NCBI GenBank assembly: GCA_041694635.1
Contig: JBDNHI010000014.1
Coordinates: forward strand, 1 to 64,000
Length of the DNA: 64,000 bases
Source: UBA969 sp041694635
Lineage (GTDB): Bacteria > Planctomycetota > Planctomycetia > Gemmatales > Gemmataceae
Direction of reading: 5' to 3'
The position numbers were made by a program, and so were the translations under genes. Shown here piece after piece: positions 24,732 to 33,206 of this stretch; positions within the stretch are counted from its first letter, which is position 1; every line of letters begins with the position of its first letter. The notes beneath the pieces are model-generated. The model was not told where the DNA came from and ran no database searches. It worked only from the letters and a program-made list of their open reading frames with translations.

Positions 24732-26330
24732 ATGGCGTTACGCATTTCCAACATCAGGCTGACTGTCGAAGAGCCGGAATCCTTGCTTCTGGATAAGCTT
24801 GCTCGTTCGCTAGGAATTGCTACCTCGGATATCTTACGCTGGCGTATCTTACGCAAAAGCCTAGACGCTCGTGATAGGCAGACCCTTCAGTTTGTTTATA
24901 GTGCCGAAGTTCAAACCAGCGATGAAATGAAAATTCTTAGCCATAAGCCAAGGTTTCCTTCTGTTTCCATTGAAACTTATTCGGAAGAACCCTTCGTTAT
25001 GCCCCCGTGTGGAATGGGTGCTATTACTAATAGGCCTGTAGTCATTGGTTCGGGTCCGGGAGGCCTTGCAGCAGCTTATTTTCTTGCTGAAATGGGATAC
25101 AAACCTATCTTACTTGAAAGAGGCAGGCCTGTACGCGACAGAATTCACGATGTTAATCAGTTTGATGAAGGGGGAACTTTTAACCCCGAAAGCAATTATT
25201 TATTTGGCGAAGGTGGCGCTGGTACCTTTAGCGATGGAAAACTTACTTACCGTGGTTCTGGCCCTGATGTTACTCGTATTCTGCAAATGTTCGCTGATAA
25301 TAAAGGTAAACCCTCGGTTCTTTATGACTTCAGGCCGCACTTAGGCAGTAATCGCCTTCCTGCCGTTGTTAAATCTATTCGTAGAAAAATTGAAGCTCTA
25401 GGCGGCGAAGTTCGCTTTTCCTGTAAAGCCGAAGACCTTGATATCGCAGATGGCATCACCCGGGGGGTCTTTACTTCTTCAGGTTATATTCCTGCCAACA
25501 TTGTTATTCTTGCCATCGGCCATAGTGCCCGCGATACTTATAATGCGCTTTATAACCGTGGCATCTTGATGGAACAAAAGCCTTTTCAAATGGGTGTTCG
25601 TATTGAACAACCTCAAGAAATTGTCAATCAGGTAAAGTATGGGTCATCCGATTTAGATAAAGTTATAGGTGCTGCTGATTACAGTTTGGTTGCAAATGGG
25701 AAATACGACCTGTTCACTTTTTGTATGTGTGCGGGTGGTTATATTATGCCTAGTGTTTCGGAACCGGGGGCTTTTTGCACCAATGGTATGAGCCTTTCAA
25801 AACACGATTCACCTTATGCTAATAGTGGTTTGGTAGTAACAATTAACCCGAAGGATTTTGGAGGCAATCACCCTCTTGCTGGTGTGTATTTTCAAGAAAA
25901 ATATGAAAAGCTTGCCTTCTTAGCAGGGAAGCAAGATTACCTTTGCCCTATTCAAGGTGCAAAAGATTTTCTTGGCGGTAGAATCGCCGCTGCTACACCC
26001 CCTTCCAGTTATCCTCGGGGAACCATTGGAACTAATCTTGAATCCATTTTACCTTTGCAGGTTATCGAAGCCTTGCATCACGGGCTACCCATTATGGATC
26101 GGAAATGGCAAGGAAGGTTTCTTAAGGAAGCGACCTTGGTTGGGCCAGAATCGCGTGGTAGTGCGCCTGTAAGAATTGTTCGTGACGCTATATCAAGACA
26201 AAGCCCATCTTCAATAGGATTATACCCCGTGGGAGAAGGTGCGGGCTACGCAGGCGGCATTGTCAGCGCTGCACTGGATGGCCTGCGCACCGCAATGAGC
26301 ATTGTTTCCGCCTACGCTCCAATTTCTTAA
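24732..26330 (+). CDS. FAD-dependent dehydrogenase (COG2509 type)
   Basis: 532 residues, soluble. An N-terminal domain (about 1-75) precedes the Rossmann motif VVIGSGPGGLAAAYFLAEMG (about 98-117). FGEGGAGTFSDGKLTYR and the C-terminal GLYPVGEGAGYAGGIVSAALDGLRTA (FAD-binding) are signatures of COG2509, the uncharacterised FAD-dependent dehydrogenases of bacteria and archaea. The N-terminal MALRISNIRLTVEEPESLL followed by ILRRSLDARD-like text is also typical. Substrate unknown. The preceding Rrf2 gene is separated by a terminator. Confidence 0.88.
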   Translation: MALRISNIRLTVEEPESLLLDKLARSLGIATSDILRWRILRKSLDARDRQTLQFVYSAEVQTSDEMKILSHKPRFPSVSIETYSEEPFVMPPCGMGAITNRPVVIGSGPGGLAAAYFLAEMGYKPILLERGRPVRDRIHDVNQFDEGGTFNPESNYLFGEGGAGTFSDGKLTYRGSGPDVTRILQMFADNKGKPSVLYDFRPHLGSNRLPAVVKSIRRKIEALGGEVRFSCKAEDLDIADGITRGVFTSSGYIPANIVILAIGHSARDTYNALYNRGILMEQKPFQMGVRIEQPQEIVNQVKYGSSDLDKVIGAADYSLVANGKYDLFTFCMCAGGYIMPSVSEPGAFCTNGMSLSKHDSPYANSGLVVTINPKDFGGNHPLAGVYFQEKYEKLAFLAGKQDYLCPIQGAKDFLGGRIAAATPPSSYPRGTIGTNLESILPLQVIEALHHGLPIMDRKWQGRFLKEATLVGPESRGSAPVRIVRDAISRQSPSSIGLYPVGEGAGYAGGIVSAALDGLRTAMSIVSAYAPIS

Positions 26331-26343
26331 AAATCCTCAATAA

Positions 26344-26664
26344 TTAGGCTACCCCAGCAAGCTCTAGGTGATTAGAGCCTAAGATTTCGGGGTGTTGCGG
26401 AGATTTAGAAGCATCCATCGGGTGCCAAAGGCAAAGCCCATTAGTCGCCCTTTCCATTAAAATTCTTATTTTCTCCTCGGTGCCTGGAATAGCACGGGTT
26501 GGCTCAAGAGAAAGCACGGATGTTGTTACATCTACCCCCGCCCCTTTTTTTGCAAACTTACTGGTCGATGGAAAAAGGTTTCGCACTTCTGGATTGTAAT
26601 AACAGCAATAGCAAAGGCCCCGAGGGCGGTTGGCACGAACTTTATTGCAACTACGGCAAATCAT
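26344..26664 (-). CDS. Small protein with N-terminal zinc-finger-like cysteines
   Basis: 106 residues. CRSC at 3-6 and CYCC at 18-21, separated by KVRANRPRG, look like a four-cysteine zinc site. The RGLCYCCYYNPEVRNLFPSTSKFAKKG segment (quoted core RGLCYCCYYNP) I have seen in planctomycete hypothetical proteins. The second half is polar and has no recognised domain. Its function is unknown. It follows the next-listed gene by 19 bases in the same direction, so both are likely co-expressed. Convergent with the COG2509 gene, 13 bases apart. Confidence 0.7.
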   Translation of the reverse strand: MICRSCNKVRANRPRGLCYCCYYNPEVRNLFPSTSKFAKKGAGVDVTTSVLSLEPTRAIPGTEEKIRILMERATNGLCLWHPMDASKSPQHPEILGSNHLELAGVA

Positions 26665-26683
26665 AGTAGGTCTCCCTAAAAAA

Positions 26684-27127
26684 TTAGTTGTTGGTAAATA
26701 ATGGTGAAGATGGATTGATTGTTACTTGGGATTTAATTGTGACTTTTCGTGCTTTTATTTCTCTGCGCACTTCTTTTAACAATTCCTTGCGCATCAATTG
26801 CCGTGGCGTTTTATCAAACCATTCGATGAACCCTTGTGCAATGTTTACTGCCCCAAGTTTTTGCGCAGCAGCTTCTTTTAACCGGTTGTGGAATTCGGTA
26901 ACTTCAGCAACCGAGAATAACCCTTCTCCTTCTTTGCCTATGTAAGCGAGCAAACCAGTAGCGACAGCAGGAACATCCCAAAATCCTGGGATAAGTTTTG
27001 GGAAAACAACACAACCTTGAAGTAAAGCTGGGTCATCTTGCTGGATGCCAGATTTCAAAGCTTCAAGAGCGGAGAAAGAAAGTAAGGGTGCGAAACCCTT
27101 CCTAAAAATAAAGCGCCAAGTTTCCAT
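26684..27127 (-). CDS. Hypothetical protein, upstream partner of the zinc-finger protein
   Basis: 147 residues with no signal or membrane segment. It opens METWRFIFRKGFAPLLS and has a basic, probably helical, C-terminal part (PRQLMRKELLKEVRREIKARKV). I do not recognise the family. It heads a two-gene minus-strand unit with 26344-26664. The 367 bases upstream contain three similar AAGTAYACWW sites, so this unit may be repressed by a dedicated regulator, but no regulator gene is adjacent. Confidence 0.65.
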   Translation of the reverse strand: METWRFIFRKGFAPLLSFSALEALKSGIQQDDPALLQGCVVFPKLIPGFWDVPAVATGLLAYIGKEGEGLFSVAEVTEFHNRLKEAAAQKLGAVNIAQGFIEWFDKTPRQLMRKELLKEVRREIKARKVTIKSQVTINPSSPLFTNN

Positions 27128-27494
27128 AGCAAGCCCCCTAAGAATTACTTTTCCTGTTTACTAGGAAGTGCTAAACACCTCCTATACCTATAGTGTAAAT
27201 AAGTACACTTATTTAACAAGCGAGGAGACCTGTTTATAAGGTTTAAAATGGCTTTTATTTAATAAAAGTATACAACAGTTATTTAAATTAATATCGTAAA
27301 GTATACTTTAATATACATTCTGAGCTTGGCTCATCTGTTACGGAGGCGGTTTCTGCTTTTGCTTTCATCTTTACTAAGTGCTGGGGGTGCAAAAAAAATC
27401 TGCACCAAGCTTAAGATTGCTTGCCCGCATTTTCTCCCCTAACATTAAGAATTGAAGTTGCGCTTTTAAAAACCAATTCTGCGGAGGCCTTTCT
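27128..27494. other. Intergenic with repeated operator-like sites
   Basis: AT-rich region shared by the divergent units 26684-27127 and 27495-28292. Besides the AAGTAYACWW sites (next entry) it holds AGTGTA/TACACT (27192-27197 with 27204-27209) and a 6-bp hairpin GGTGCA/TGCACC (27386-27391 with 27401-27406) with an A-rich loop. The second half (27310-27480) shows no frame I can support. Confidence 0.45.
27201..27308. promoter_or_regulatory. Three AAGTAYACWW operator-like sites
   Basis: AAGTACACTT (27201-27210), AAGTATACAA (27266-27275) and AAGTATACTT (27299-27308; part of the palindrome AAAGTATACTTT, 27298-27309). Start-to-start distances are 65 and 33 bases, close to six and three helical turns. 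They look like repeated sites for one DNA-binding protein upstream of the small minus-strand gene pair. Which regulator binds is unknown. Confidence 0.35.
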
Positions 27495-28292
27495 GTGCAA
27501 AACTACTTTGCTGCATTTTTATCTTTGATAGTTCTTTCTTTCTCACTCTTCTCACAAGAAATCGATGGGCCTAAAAATATTCAGCTCCAAGTTGATAAAA
27601 ACGACCGCAATGCTCTTGTTTTCTTACCACCTAAATCGAATGCCAGTTCTCCGGTGGTATTTGTTTTCCACGGCCACGGCGGTACCGCAAAGAATGCTGC
27701 AAAATCATTTGCAATTCAGAAGCATTGGCCCGCTGCAATTGTCGTTTATATGCAAGGGTTGAACACCCCAGGGAAATTGACCGATCCGGAAGGAAAAAAA
27801 TCAGGCTGGCAGCATAAACTTGGTGCTGAAGGCGACCGCGATCTTAAATTCTTTGATGCACTCTTAACCCACCTCCGCAAAGATTATAAAGTCGATGATA
27901 ATAAAATCTACTGTACGGGCCATTCTAATGGGGGTGGATTTACCTACACCCTGTGGCAAACCCGAGGTGATGTTTTTGCTGCGGTTGCACCCTGTGCAAG
28001 TGTTGTAGTTAAGCTTGATGCAATTCCCAAGCCTTGTATTCACTTTGCGGGTGAGAAAGATCCTTTAGTAAAGATTGAATGGCAGAAAAAGACAATCGAA
28101 AGTGTAAAAGAAATTAATGGGTGTAATAGCGCAGGTGAAGAATGGGCCAAATATTGCATCCTTTTTCCATCATCGAAAAACACACCTTTGGTCGCTTGCA
28201 TTCATCCCGGTACCCATCAGTTTCCCGACTTTGCACCAGAACTTATGGTGAAGTTTTTTCAAATTCACACGAAGCCTTCTTCTAAAAAGTAA
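27495..28292 (+). CDS. Secreted alpha/beta-hydrolase, PHB-depolymerase/LpqC-like esterase
   Basis: 265 residues from GTG 27495 behind GGAGG, with a signal peptide (about 1-20). FHGHGGTAKN forms the oxyanion region, GHSNGGGF carries the nucleophile Ser144, and Asp189 (GEKDP) and His241 (PGTHQFP) complete the triad. The fold is that of polyhydroxybutyrate depolymerase and feruloyl-esterase-like proteins of the LpqC group; the actual substrate may be an acyl ester of a polysaccharide. Convergent with the HtrA gene, nine bases apart. Confidence 0.86.
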   Translation: MQNYFAAFLSLIVLSFSLFSQEIDGPKNIQLQVDKNDRNALVFLPPKSNASSPVVFVFHGHGGTAKNAAKSFAIQKHWPAAIVVYMQGLNTPGKLTDPEGKKSGWQHKLGAEGDRDLKFFDALLTHLRKDYKVDDNKIYCTGHSNGGGFTYTLWQTRGDVFAAVAPCASVVVKLDAIPKPCIHFAGEKDPLVKIEWQKKTIESVKEINGCNSAGEEWAKYCILFPSSKNTPLVACIHPGTHQFPDFAPELMVKFFQIHTKPSSKK

Positions 28293-28301
28293 ACTAGAAA
28301 A

Positions 28302-29690
28302 TTAATCGATGTGAGGAAGAACTCCACGATGCACTTGGCCGCTTCGTATGATGAAAAACCGTGCAGGTTGAAAAGTGGAAAGTTCTGGGTGATTAAGCAC
28401 GAAAGAAATATTTTCGATACTGATCATTTCCCATTGATGCAGGCCAACAAGAATATCGCCCTTTAAAAACCCAGCCCTTGCTGCAACGCTTTCGGGTCGA
28501 ATGTCGGTAATAAGTAACCCGCCGTGCAGTTGACCATTGGCTTTCGTAACGGCCTCCGAGCCTATGCCTTGCACCTTAACGCCCATCCTTCGCCAAACCA
28601 GTTCGTTAACCGAAATCGCAGGCTTACCTTGATCTAAGGTAATCTCAACTTGTAATTCAGAACCATCCCTACGGAATCGAACCATCACCTTATCGCCCGG
28701 ATTTTTATCAACCAAGGCTCGTTCTAAATCAAGGCTAGATTTAACAGCATAATCTTCAATAGAAACCAGTTCATCGCCCTTGATAATACCTGCTCGAAAA
28801 CCAGAGGTTCCGCCTTCAACCGCATCAACCATAGCAACTCGCTGAATTCCTTCCGCCTGTTCGAGCTTAACTTCATTACGAATCCCGATGCCGTGTTTTA
28901 CCAACCCACGCTTACTGCCAATTAATTCAGCAGAAACTTTAACCATCGTATCAACAGGAATAGCAAAGCCAATTCCTTGTGCTCCAGCGCGTATAGCAAC
29001 ATTCACTCCAACGAGTTCGCCGTGAATGTTAACCAGAGGCCCCCCCGAATTACCTGGGTTGATACTTGCATCGGTTTGGATTAATCCCTTGTAGGAAATC
29101 TCTTTGTTAAGGCTAACATCTCTGCGAGTTGCACTAACCACACCAACGGTTACGGTATGCTCGTACCCATAGGCATTGCCAATAGCAACGACAGTTTCGC
29201 CAACCATAAGGTCGGAGGCAGTACCGATAGTAATGATGGGAAGTAATTTCTTAGCATCGATTTTAAGTAAAGCTAAATCGTGTTCGGGGTCGCGTGCTAA
29301 TACTTGCGCAGGAAGAGAGGTGTTATCTGCAAGTCGAACGCGCAGGATTGAAACATCTTCAACCACATGGTTGTTGGTAATGATGTAGCCACGCGCATCG
29401 ATAATAATACCAGTACCCATTCCATTGACATTATTTTTAGCAGACCCAAGGACTGAAAATTCATCAGAAGTAGAAGGTTTTTCGCTTTGAATATTAACTA
29501 CCGCGCCTCGAACTTTTCGTACCACCTCGGTAATAGGTGTTTGTCGTAGATTCCAATATTTGCTGGAGGGTTGAGAAGAAAAAGGAACGGGTGCGGGAGT
29601 AACTGCCTTGGCAATAGGTTGCATTTCAGCACCGATTGCAAAGCCACCCCCCATTACCGATGCAAATAAAATGAAGCTAATTTTTCGCAT
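28302..29690 (-). CDS. HtrA/Deg-family serine protease, trypsin domain plus two PDZ domains
   Basis: 462 residues from ATG 29690 with a signal peptide (about 1-21). The trypsin-like domain (about 50-240) has an intact triad: His108 (ITNNHVV), Asp138 (EHDLALLKI) and Ser215 (NPGNSGGP). PDZ1 is around 265-345 (GFRAGIIKGDELVSIEDY) and PDZ2 around 375-455 (ARAGFLKGDILVGLH). These proteases degrade or refold misfolded envelope proteins. A GTG at 29720 would add ten residues before the signal peptide and is less likely. Confidence 0.92.
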   Translation of the reverse strand: MRKISFILFASVMGGGFAIGAEMQPIAKAVTPAPVPFSSQPSSKYWNLRQTPITEVVRKVRGAVVNIQSEKPSTSDEFSVLGSAKNNVNGMGTGIIIDARGYIITNNHVVEDVSILRVRLADNTSLPAQVLARDPEHDLALLKIDAKKLLPIITIGTASDLMVGETVVAIGNAYGYEHTVTVGVVSATRRDVSLNKEISYKGLIQTDASINPGNSGGPLVNIHGELVGVNVAIRAGAQGIGFAIPVDTMVKVSAELIGSKRGLVKHGIGIRNEVKLEQAEGIQRVAMVDAVEGGTSGFRAGIIKGDELVSIEDYAVKSSLDLERALVDKNPGDKVMVRFRRDGSELQVEITLDQGKPAISVNELVWRRMGVKVQGIGSEAVTKANGQLHGGLLITDIRPESVAARAGFLKGDILVGLHQWEMISIENISFVLNHPELSTFQPARFFIIRSGQVHRGVLPHID

Positions 29691-29728
29691 AGGGATTCCC
29701 GTTCGAGTCATCACTTGCACTAAATGGA

Positions 29729-29752
29729 TTGGGGAAACTCCATAATCCCCAA
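29729..29752 (-). promoter_or_regulatory. Inverted repeat upstream of the HtrA gene
   Basis: TTGGGGA (29729-29735) and TCCCCAA (29746-29752) are perfect 7-bp arms around ten bases, about 40 bases before the htrA-like start. It may be an operator or a leader hairpin. It is not the CIRCE heat-shock element. The rest of the 294-base gap to the divergent gamma-glutamyltransferase gene shows no other clear feature. Confidence 0.3.
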
Positions 29753-30014
29753 AGGCGCAAGTTATGATGCACTCAAGAGTTAATTTCGGAAAAAGCCTTA
29801 GTTACGCTGTAACCTCATTTGCATTAAAAACGGATCCCTTGAGGTAACTTGAACGATGGGTATGATCAAGATAGTTTTGCGTAAAACAAGAATCTTGAGG
29901 AATTTGACTTTTGTAAGTACTAGATAAGTTATGCTAATACATAACAAAATAATTTAAGTGGAATTAATACTTTTTGTTAAAGTTTTGCCAAGCTAAAAGA
30001 AAGGAATAACGAAG

Positions 30015-31637
30015 ATGCCTACAAGTAGAAGAAGCTTTATGACCCAAAGCGGGCTTTCATTAGCTTTTACACCTTTAGGGTTTTCGCAAGCAGAAGGCCA
30101 AAGTTCCCCCAAGATTGTAGATGGAATTATTGGAGAGACGGTCGCTCAAAGTGAAGGAAAAAAAATCTTGCAAGAAGGTGGTAATGTTGTAGATGCCATC
30201 ATCACAGCAGCGGCAACTTCTGCAATAACCTCGCCACAAATGTGCGGGTTCGGAGGGTATGGTGGGCATCTCATCCTTGCTCTCGAAAATGGAAAAAAAA
30301 TAACTTGCTTCGACTTCAACACTCAGGCACCCAAAGCCAGTAAACCAGATATGTTTCTTGCGTCGGGTAAACCAAATCTTGAATCACATAGCTTTGGATG
30401 GCTCTCCTTTGGAGTTCCTGGCATACTCGCTGGATTGTTTCAAGCATTAAAAAAGTATGGAACCATTTCTTGGAGGCGTGCGCTTTCTCCAGCCATCCAT
30501 TATTGCGAAAATGGTTTTATGCCTTCACTTGCTCTTACCACTGCCCTTAGAAATGCAACGCGTTTATTCAAAGACCCCACCTCAAAAAAACTCTATTTCC
30601 CTCAGGGTAAACAGTCTGCTGACTCTCCCTCTTTAATTAAAAACCCAGCCTTGGCTAAACTCTTAAACGCCTTGGCGGAAGATAATAGCGTCGCACCTTT
30701 CTACCAAGGTGAATTCGCAAAAAAGTTCGCCAATTTCGTTCAAGCAAATCAAGGCATTCTTTCTTATGAAGACTTAGCTAGCTACAAAGCAATTGAATCT
30801 GAACCATTACGATTTGCTTGGAATGATTTTGAAGTTTGCACTGCCCCTCTGACTTCAGGGGGATTCACTATTTTAGAAACTCTGGGAATTCTCAAGCAAT
30901 TAGATTTAAAATCGCTTGCCCCGCAAGATCAACTCTTTGCTAGAATCGAATCTCTTCGACTTGCTTGGCGCGATAGGCTTAAGTTTCTAGGTGACCCGTT
31001 GGTTTCTAAGATTCCGCAGGACAAATTTCTTTCCATTTCATACCACAAAGAAGCTGCTGAAAAAATCAGTGCCGCTGTCAAATCTGGGAAATGCCTTCCC
31101 CCCGATAAACCCACGATGACTCAGAATGGAACTATCAACCTTAGTGCTTTCGATCGCCCAGGAAATATGGCAGCGCTTACGCTAACGCACGGTGGGTATT
31201 TTGGCTCGCAAGTATCAATCGAACCGCTGGGCCTCACCTTGGGTCACGGAATGTCTCGGTTCAATATTCAGCCAGACCACCCTAATTCGGTTGCACCTAA
31301 CAAACGCCCCCTTAACAATATGTGCCCTACGGTTCTGCTTCAAAATTCGAAAACTGTAGCAGCTCTAGGCGGCCGAGGTGGAAGAAAAATTCCTAACGCT
31401 GTTTTTGAAGTGGTTTTTCAGATGATCAATAACGCTAAAGAACTACCCGAGGCAATTAATTCTCCTCGAATTCATACCGAAGGAAACTTGGAAGTCGAAC
31501 TAGAAAAAGAATGGCCTAAAGAATATCTCCAAGCATTAAACAACCACGGGCTTAAAACCCTGACCTCATCCTCTGCAAATGTTTCTGCAGTAGGTAAGTC
31601 AACTTCGAAAGGAACTTTCCAAGTTCTTCAAAGGTAA
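30015..31637 (+). CDS. Divergent gamma-glutamyltransferase-like Ntn hydrolase
   Basis: 540 residues. The N-terminus TSRRSFMTQSGLSLAF is Tat-like. The fold is gamma-glutamyltransferase, with GFGGYGGHLIL near residue 78-88, PLTSGGF (oxyanion region) and GGRGGRKIPNAVFEV in the small subunit. The nucleophile threonine that forms on self-cleavage is Thr373, in NGTINLSAFD. Two usual features are changed: TTH at the new N-terminus is TIN, and the region that normally reads R-E-x-A-P, whose arginine holds the gamma-glutamyl carboxylate, reads NTQAP. It may act on a different amide; the standard name should be used with care. Confidence 0.82.
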   Translation: MPTSRRSFMTQSGLSLAFTPLGFSQAEGQSSPKIVDGIIGETVAQSEGKKILQEGGNVVDAIITAAATSAITSPQMCGFGGYGGHLILALENGKKITCFDFNTQAPKASKPDMFLASGKPNLESHSFGWLSFGVPGILAGLFQALKKYGTISWRRALSPAIHYCENGFMPSLALTTALRNATRLFKDPTSKKLYFPQGKQSADSPSLIKNPALAKLLNALAEDNSVAPFYQGEFAKKFANFVQANQGILSYEDLASYKAIESEPLRFAWNDFEVCTAPLTSGGFTILETLGILKQLDLKSLAPQDQLFARIESLRLAWRDRLKFLGDPLVSKIPQDKFLSISYHKEAAEKISAAVKSGKCLPPDKPTMTQNGTINLSAFDRPGNMAALTLTHGGYFGSQVSIEPLGLTLGHGMSRFNIQPDHPNSVAPNKRPLNNMCPTVLLQNSKTVAALGGRGGRKIPNAVFEVVFQMINNAKELPEAINSPRIHTEGNLEVELEKEWPKEYLQALNNHGLKTLTSSSANVSAVGKSTSKGTFQVLQR

Positions 31638-31649
31638 AAGTTAAACCTA

Positions 31650-33059
31650 CTATTTCGCAACATTGCCTAATAATTCAAATAAGGCGCTGGTAACCTTTAC
31701 AGAGGCTTTGGTTTCAAGATAACTAGAACGCGCCCGCCAAGTTTCATAACCACCTAGCTTGTGTTGTTCGAAGGTAGGCAGATAGCCGTTGTATCCGTTT
31801 GCCAAACTAATAGTGAAGGTTTGCTTCAGGGGACTTTTCTTTTTTAATTCGAGCCCTATCTCGGTAAAAACTTCGCAAGGAATGGCACAAATACCTAGTT
31901 CGCCTATTCGCATAGCTTGAATAATTACAGGAACATTCGCAGGGTATTTTGCAATTAATACTGTCTCTCTTGCATAAATTTCAGCTTGGGTATCTAGCAC
32001 CGTCTTGTTGGCTTTTACGATTATTTCATTAGCCTTTGCCAGTTCCGCAGTTGTAGGAAGCCTAACGCCCAAAGAAAGTTCTTTCTGCTCAGAAGCCAAA
32101 GAAATATGCTGCTTATACTTAATATTTTTGACAGCTTTGAGAGCCGTCTTTGCGACACTATCAGCAACGATGCGGATTTGTTCCCCCGGCAAGCGTTTCC
32201 CGGGTGCCATCCCTCCAAAATTAACATTGTTCACATCGCCACTTGTCCCATTACTCATTATTCCCACAAAAGATTTATCTGCATTAAGTAAAACCCCGAT
32301 TTGTTCTGCAAATGCACCAAAGTAATCGGCACTTATCGCAGGGAATCCACCTACATAATGCAAGCTATAGTTGGCAAGTAATGCAATAGGCTTGTCTTCT
32401 TTGCTAACCAAAGAAAGGACACTAACTTCAGGATCAGTTGGCCCGGCTGACTTATCAACCCGCATATTCATATAGCCGGGGTTCATAATAACTTTATCAG
32501 TAGTTTCCCCAAAAGGATTGATGTTCATCTGGCCTGGTTTGATAAGCCATCTACGATTGAAAACTTGCGTAGGGTCGGTAGCAATACCCCAGCCAATCTT
32601 TGCAGGGATAAGCCTGCGATGCGCTTCAATAATTCCACCAGCGATTTTTTTAGACAGAAAATTTGGATAATCTTTTTCTGGCTCACTTTGAAAAACACCA
32701 GTCGCTGTTGGCGCTGAATGAGTATGCGTTGCAGAACAGAGTATGTTCACCGCGGGTATTCCTATCGTTTCTGCGACTGTTTTTTTAGCATCATCAAAAA
32801 CCTCTCTTGGAATCATGCACGAATCACAAACCACTATTGCTAGCTTGGTACGACTGTCATCTAGCACAATACACCTTGCATAAATCTTGTCGTGTACGGT
32901 TGTTGCTTTAAAATCTTTCATATTGCCATTGATGCTAATGGGGAGGTCGAGTGGTGTAATATCCATAGCAAATGCACCAGCTTTAAAAACAGGAGCTTGT
33001 GCAGTTGCAAATGCATTAAAAAGTAGAGTAAAAACTGAGCTAAGAAATAGAATTCGCAT
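31650..33059 (-). CDS. Neutral/alkaline ceramidase-like secreted protein
   Basis: 469 residues from ATG 33059 with a signal peptide (about 1-21); a longer in-frame start at 33116 lies before the signal and is unlikely. SATHTHSAP supplies zinc-ligand histidines and SNGTSGDVN carries the conserved GDV motif of the neutral-ceramidase N-terminal domain. The usual C-terminal immunoglobulin-like domain of true ceramidases is not evident, as the protein ends after the region ANGYNGYLPTFEQH. Planctomycetes have many such proteins of unknown substrate. Convergent with the gamma-glutamyltransferase gene, 12 bases apart. Confidence 0.8.
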   Translation of the reverse strand: MRILFLSSVFTLLFNAFATAQAPVFKAGAFAMDITPLDLPISINGNMKDFKATTVHDKIYARCIVLDDSRTKLAIVVCDSCMIPREVFDDAKKTVAETIGIPAVNILCSATHTHSAPTATGVFQSEPEKDYPNFLSKKIAGGIIEAHRRLIPAKIGWGIATDPTQVFNRRWLIKPGQMNINPFGETTDKVIMNPGYMNMRVDKSAGPTDPEVSVLSLVSKEDKPIALLANYSLHYVGGFPAISADYFGAFAEQIGVLLNADKSFVGIMSNGTSGDVNNVNFGGMAPGKRLPGEQIRIVADSVAKTALKAVKNIKYKQHISLASEQKELSLGVRLPTTAELAKANEIIVKANKTVLDTQAEIYARETVLIAKYPANVPVIIQAMRIGELGICAIPCEVFTEIGLELKKKSPLKQTFTISLANGYNGYLPTFEQHKLGGYETWRARSSYLETKASVKVTSALFELLGNVAK

Positions 33060-33142
33060 AGGTGATTTACCAAGGGGTTCAAGTTCAAATTTAATTGCAG
33101 TGAAATAGTGTATCAAGAAATAGGGTGCATAAGTAAAAACCC

Positions 33143-33171
33143 TTTACATTTCTTTAAAGTTAGAATAAAAT
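33143..33171 (+). promoter_or_regulatory. Sigma-70-like promoter of the first DUF1559 gene
   Basis: TTTACA (33143-33148), a 17-bp spacer and TAAAAT (33166-33171) give a near-consensus housekeeping promoter. The predicted start is about 33178, leaving a 29-base leader before ATG 33207. Confidence 0.55.
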
Positions 33172-33206
33172 AGTTAAATTAAATTTCATTTTTGAGTACA
33201 AATTTT

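Noticed and set aside
29895..29960. Sigma-70 promoter (TTGACT with TATGCT) for the gamma-glutamyltransferase gene
   Set aside because: The spacing between the best boxes is about 20 bases, too long to support it.
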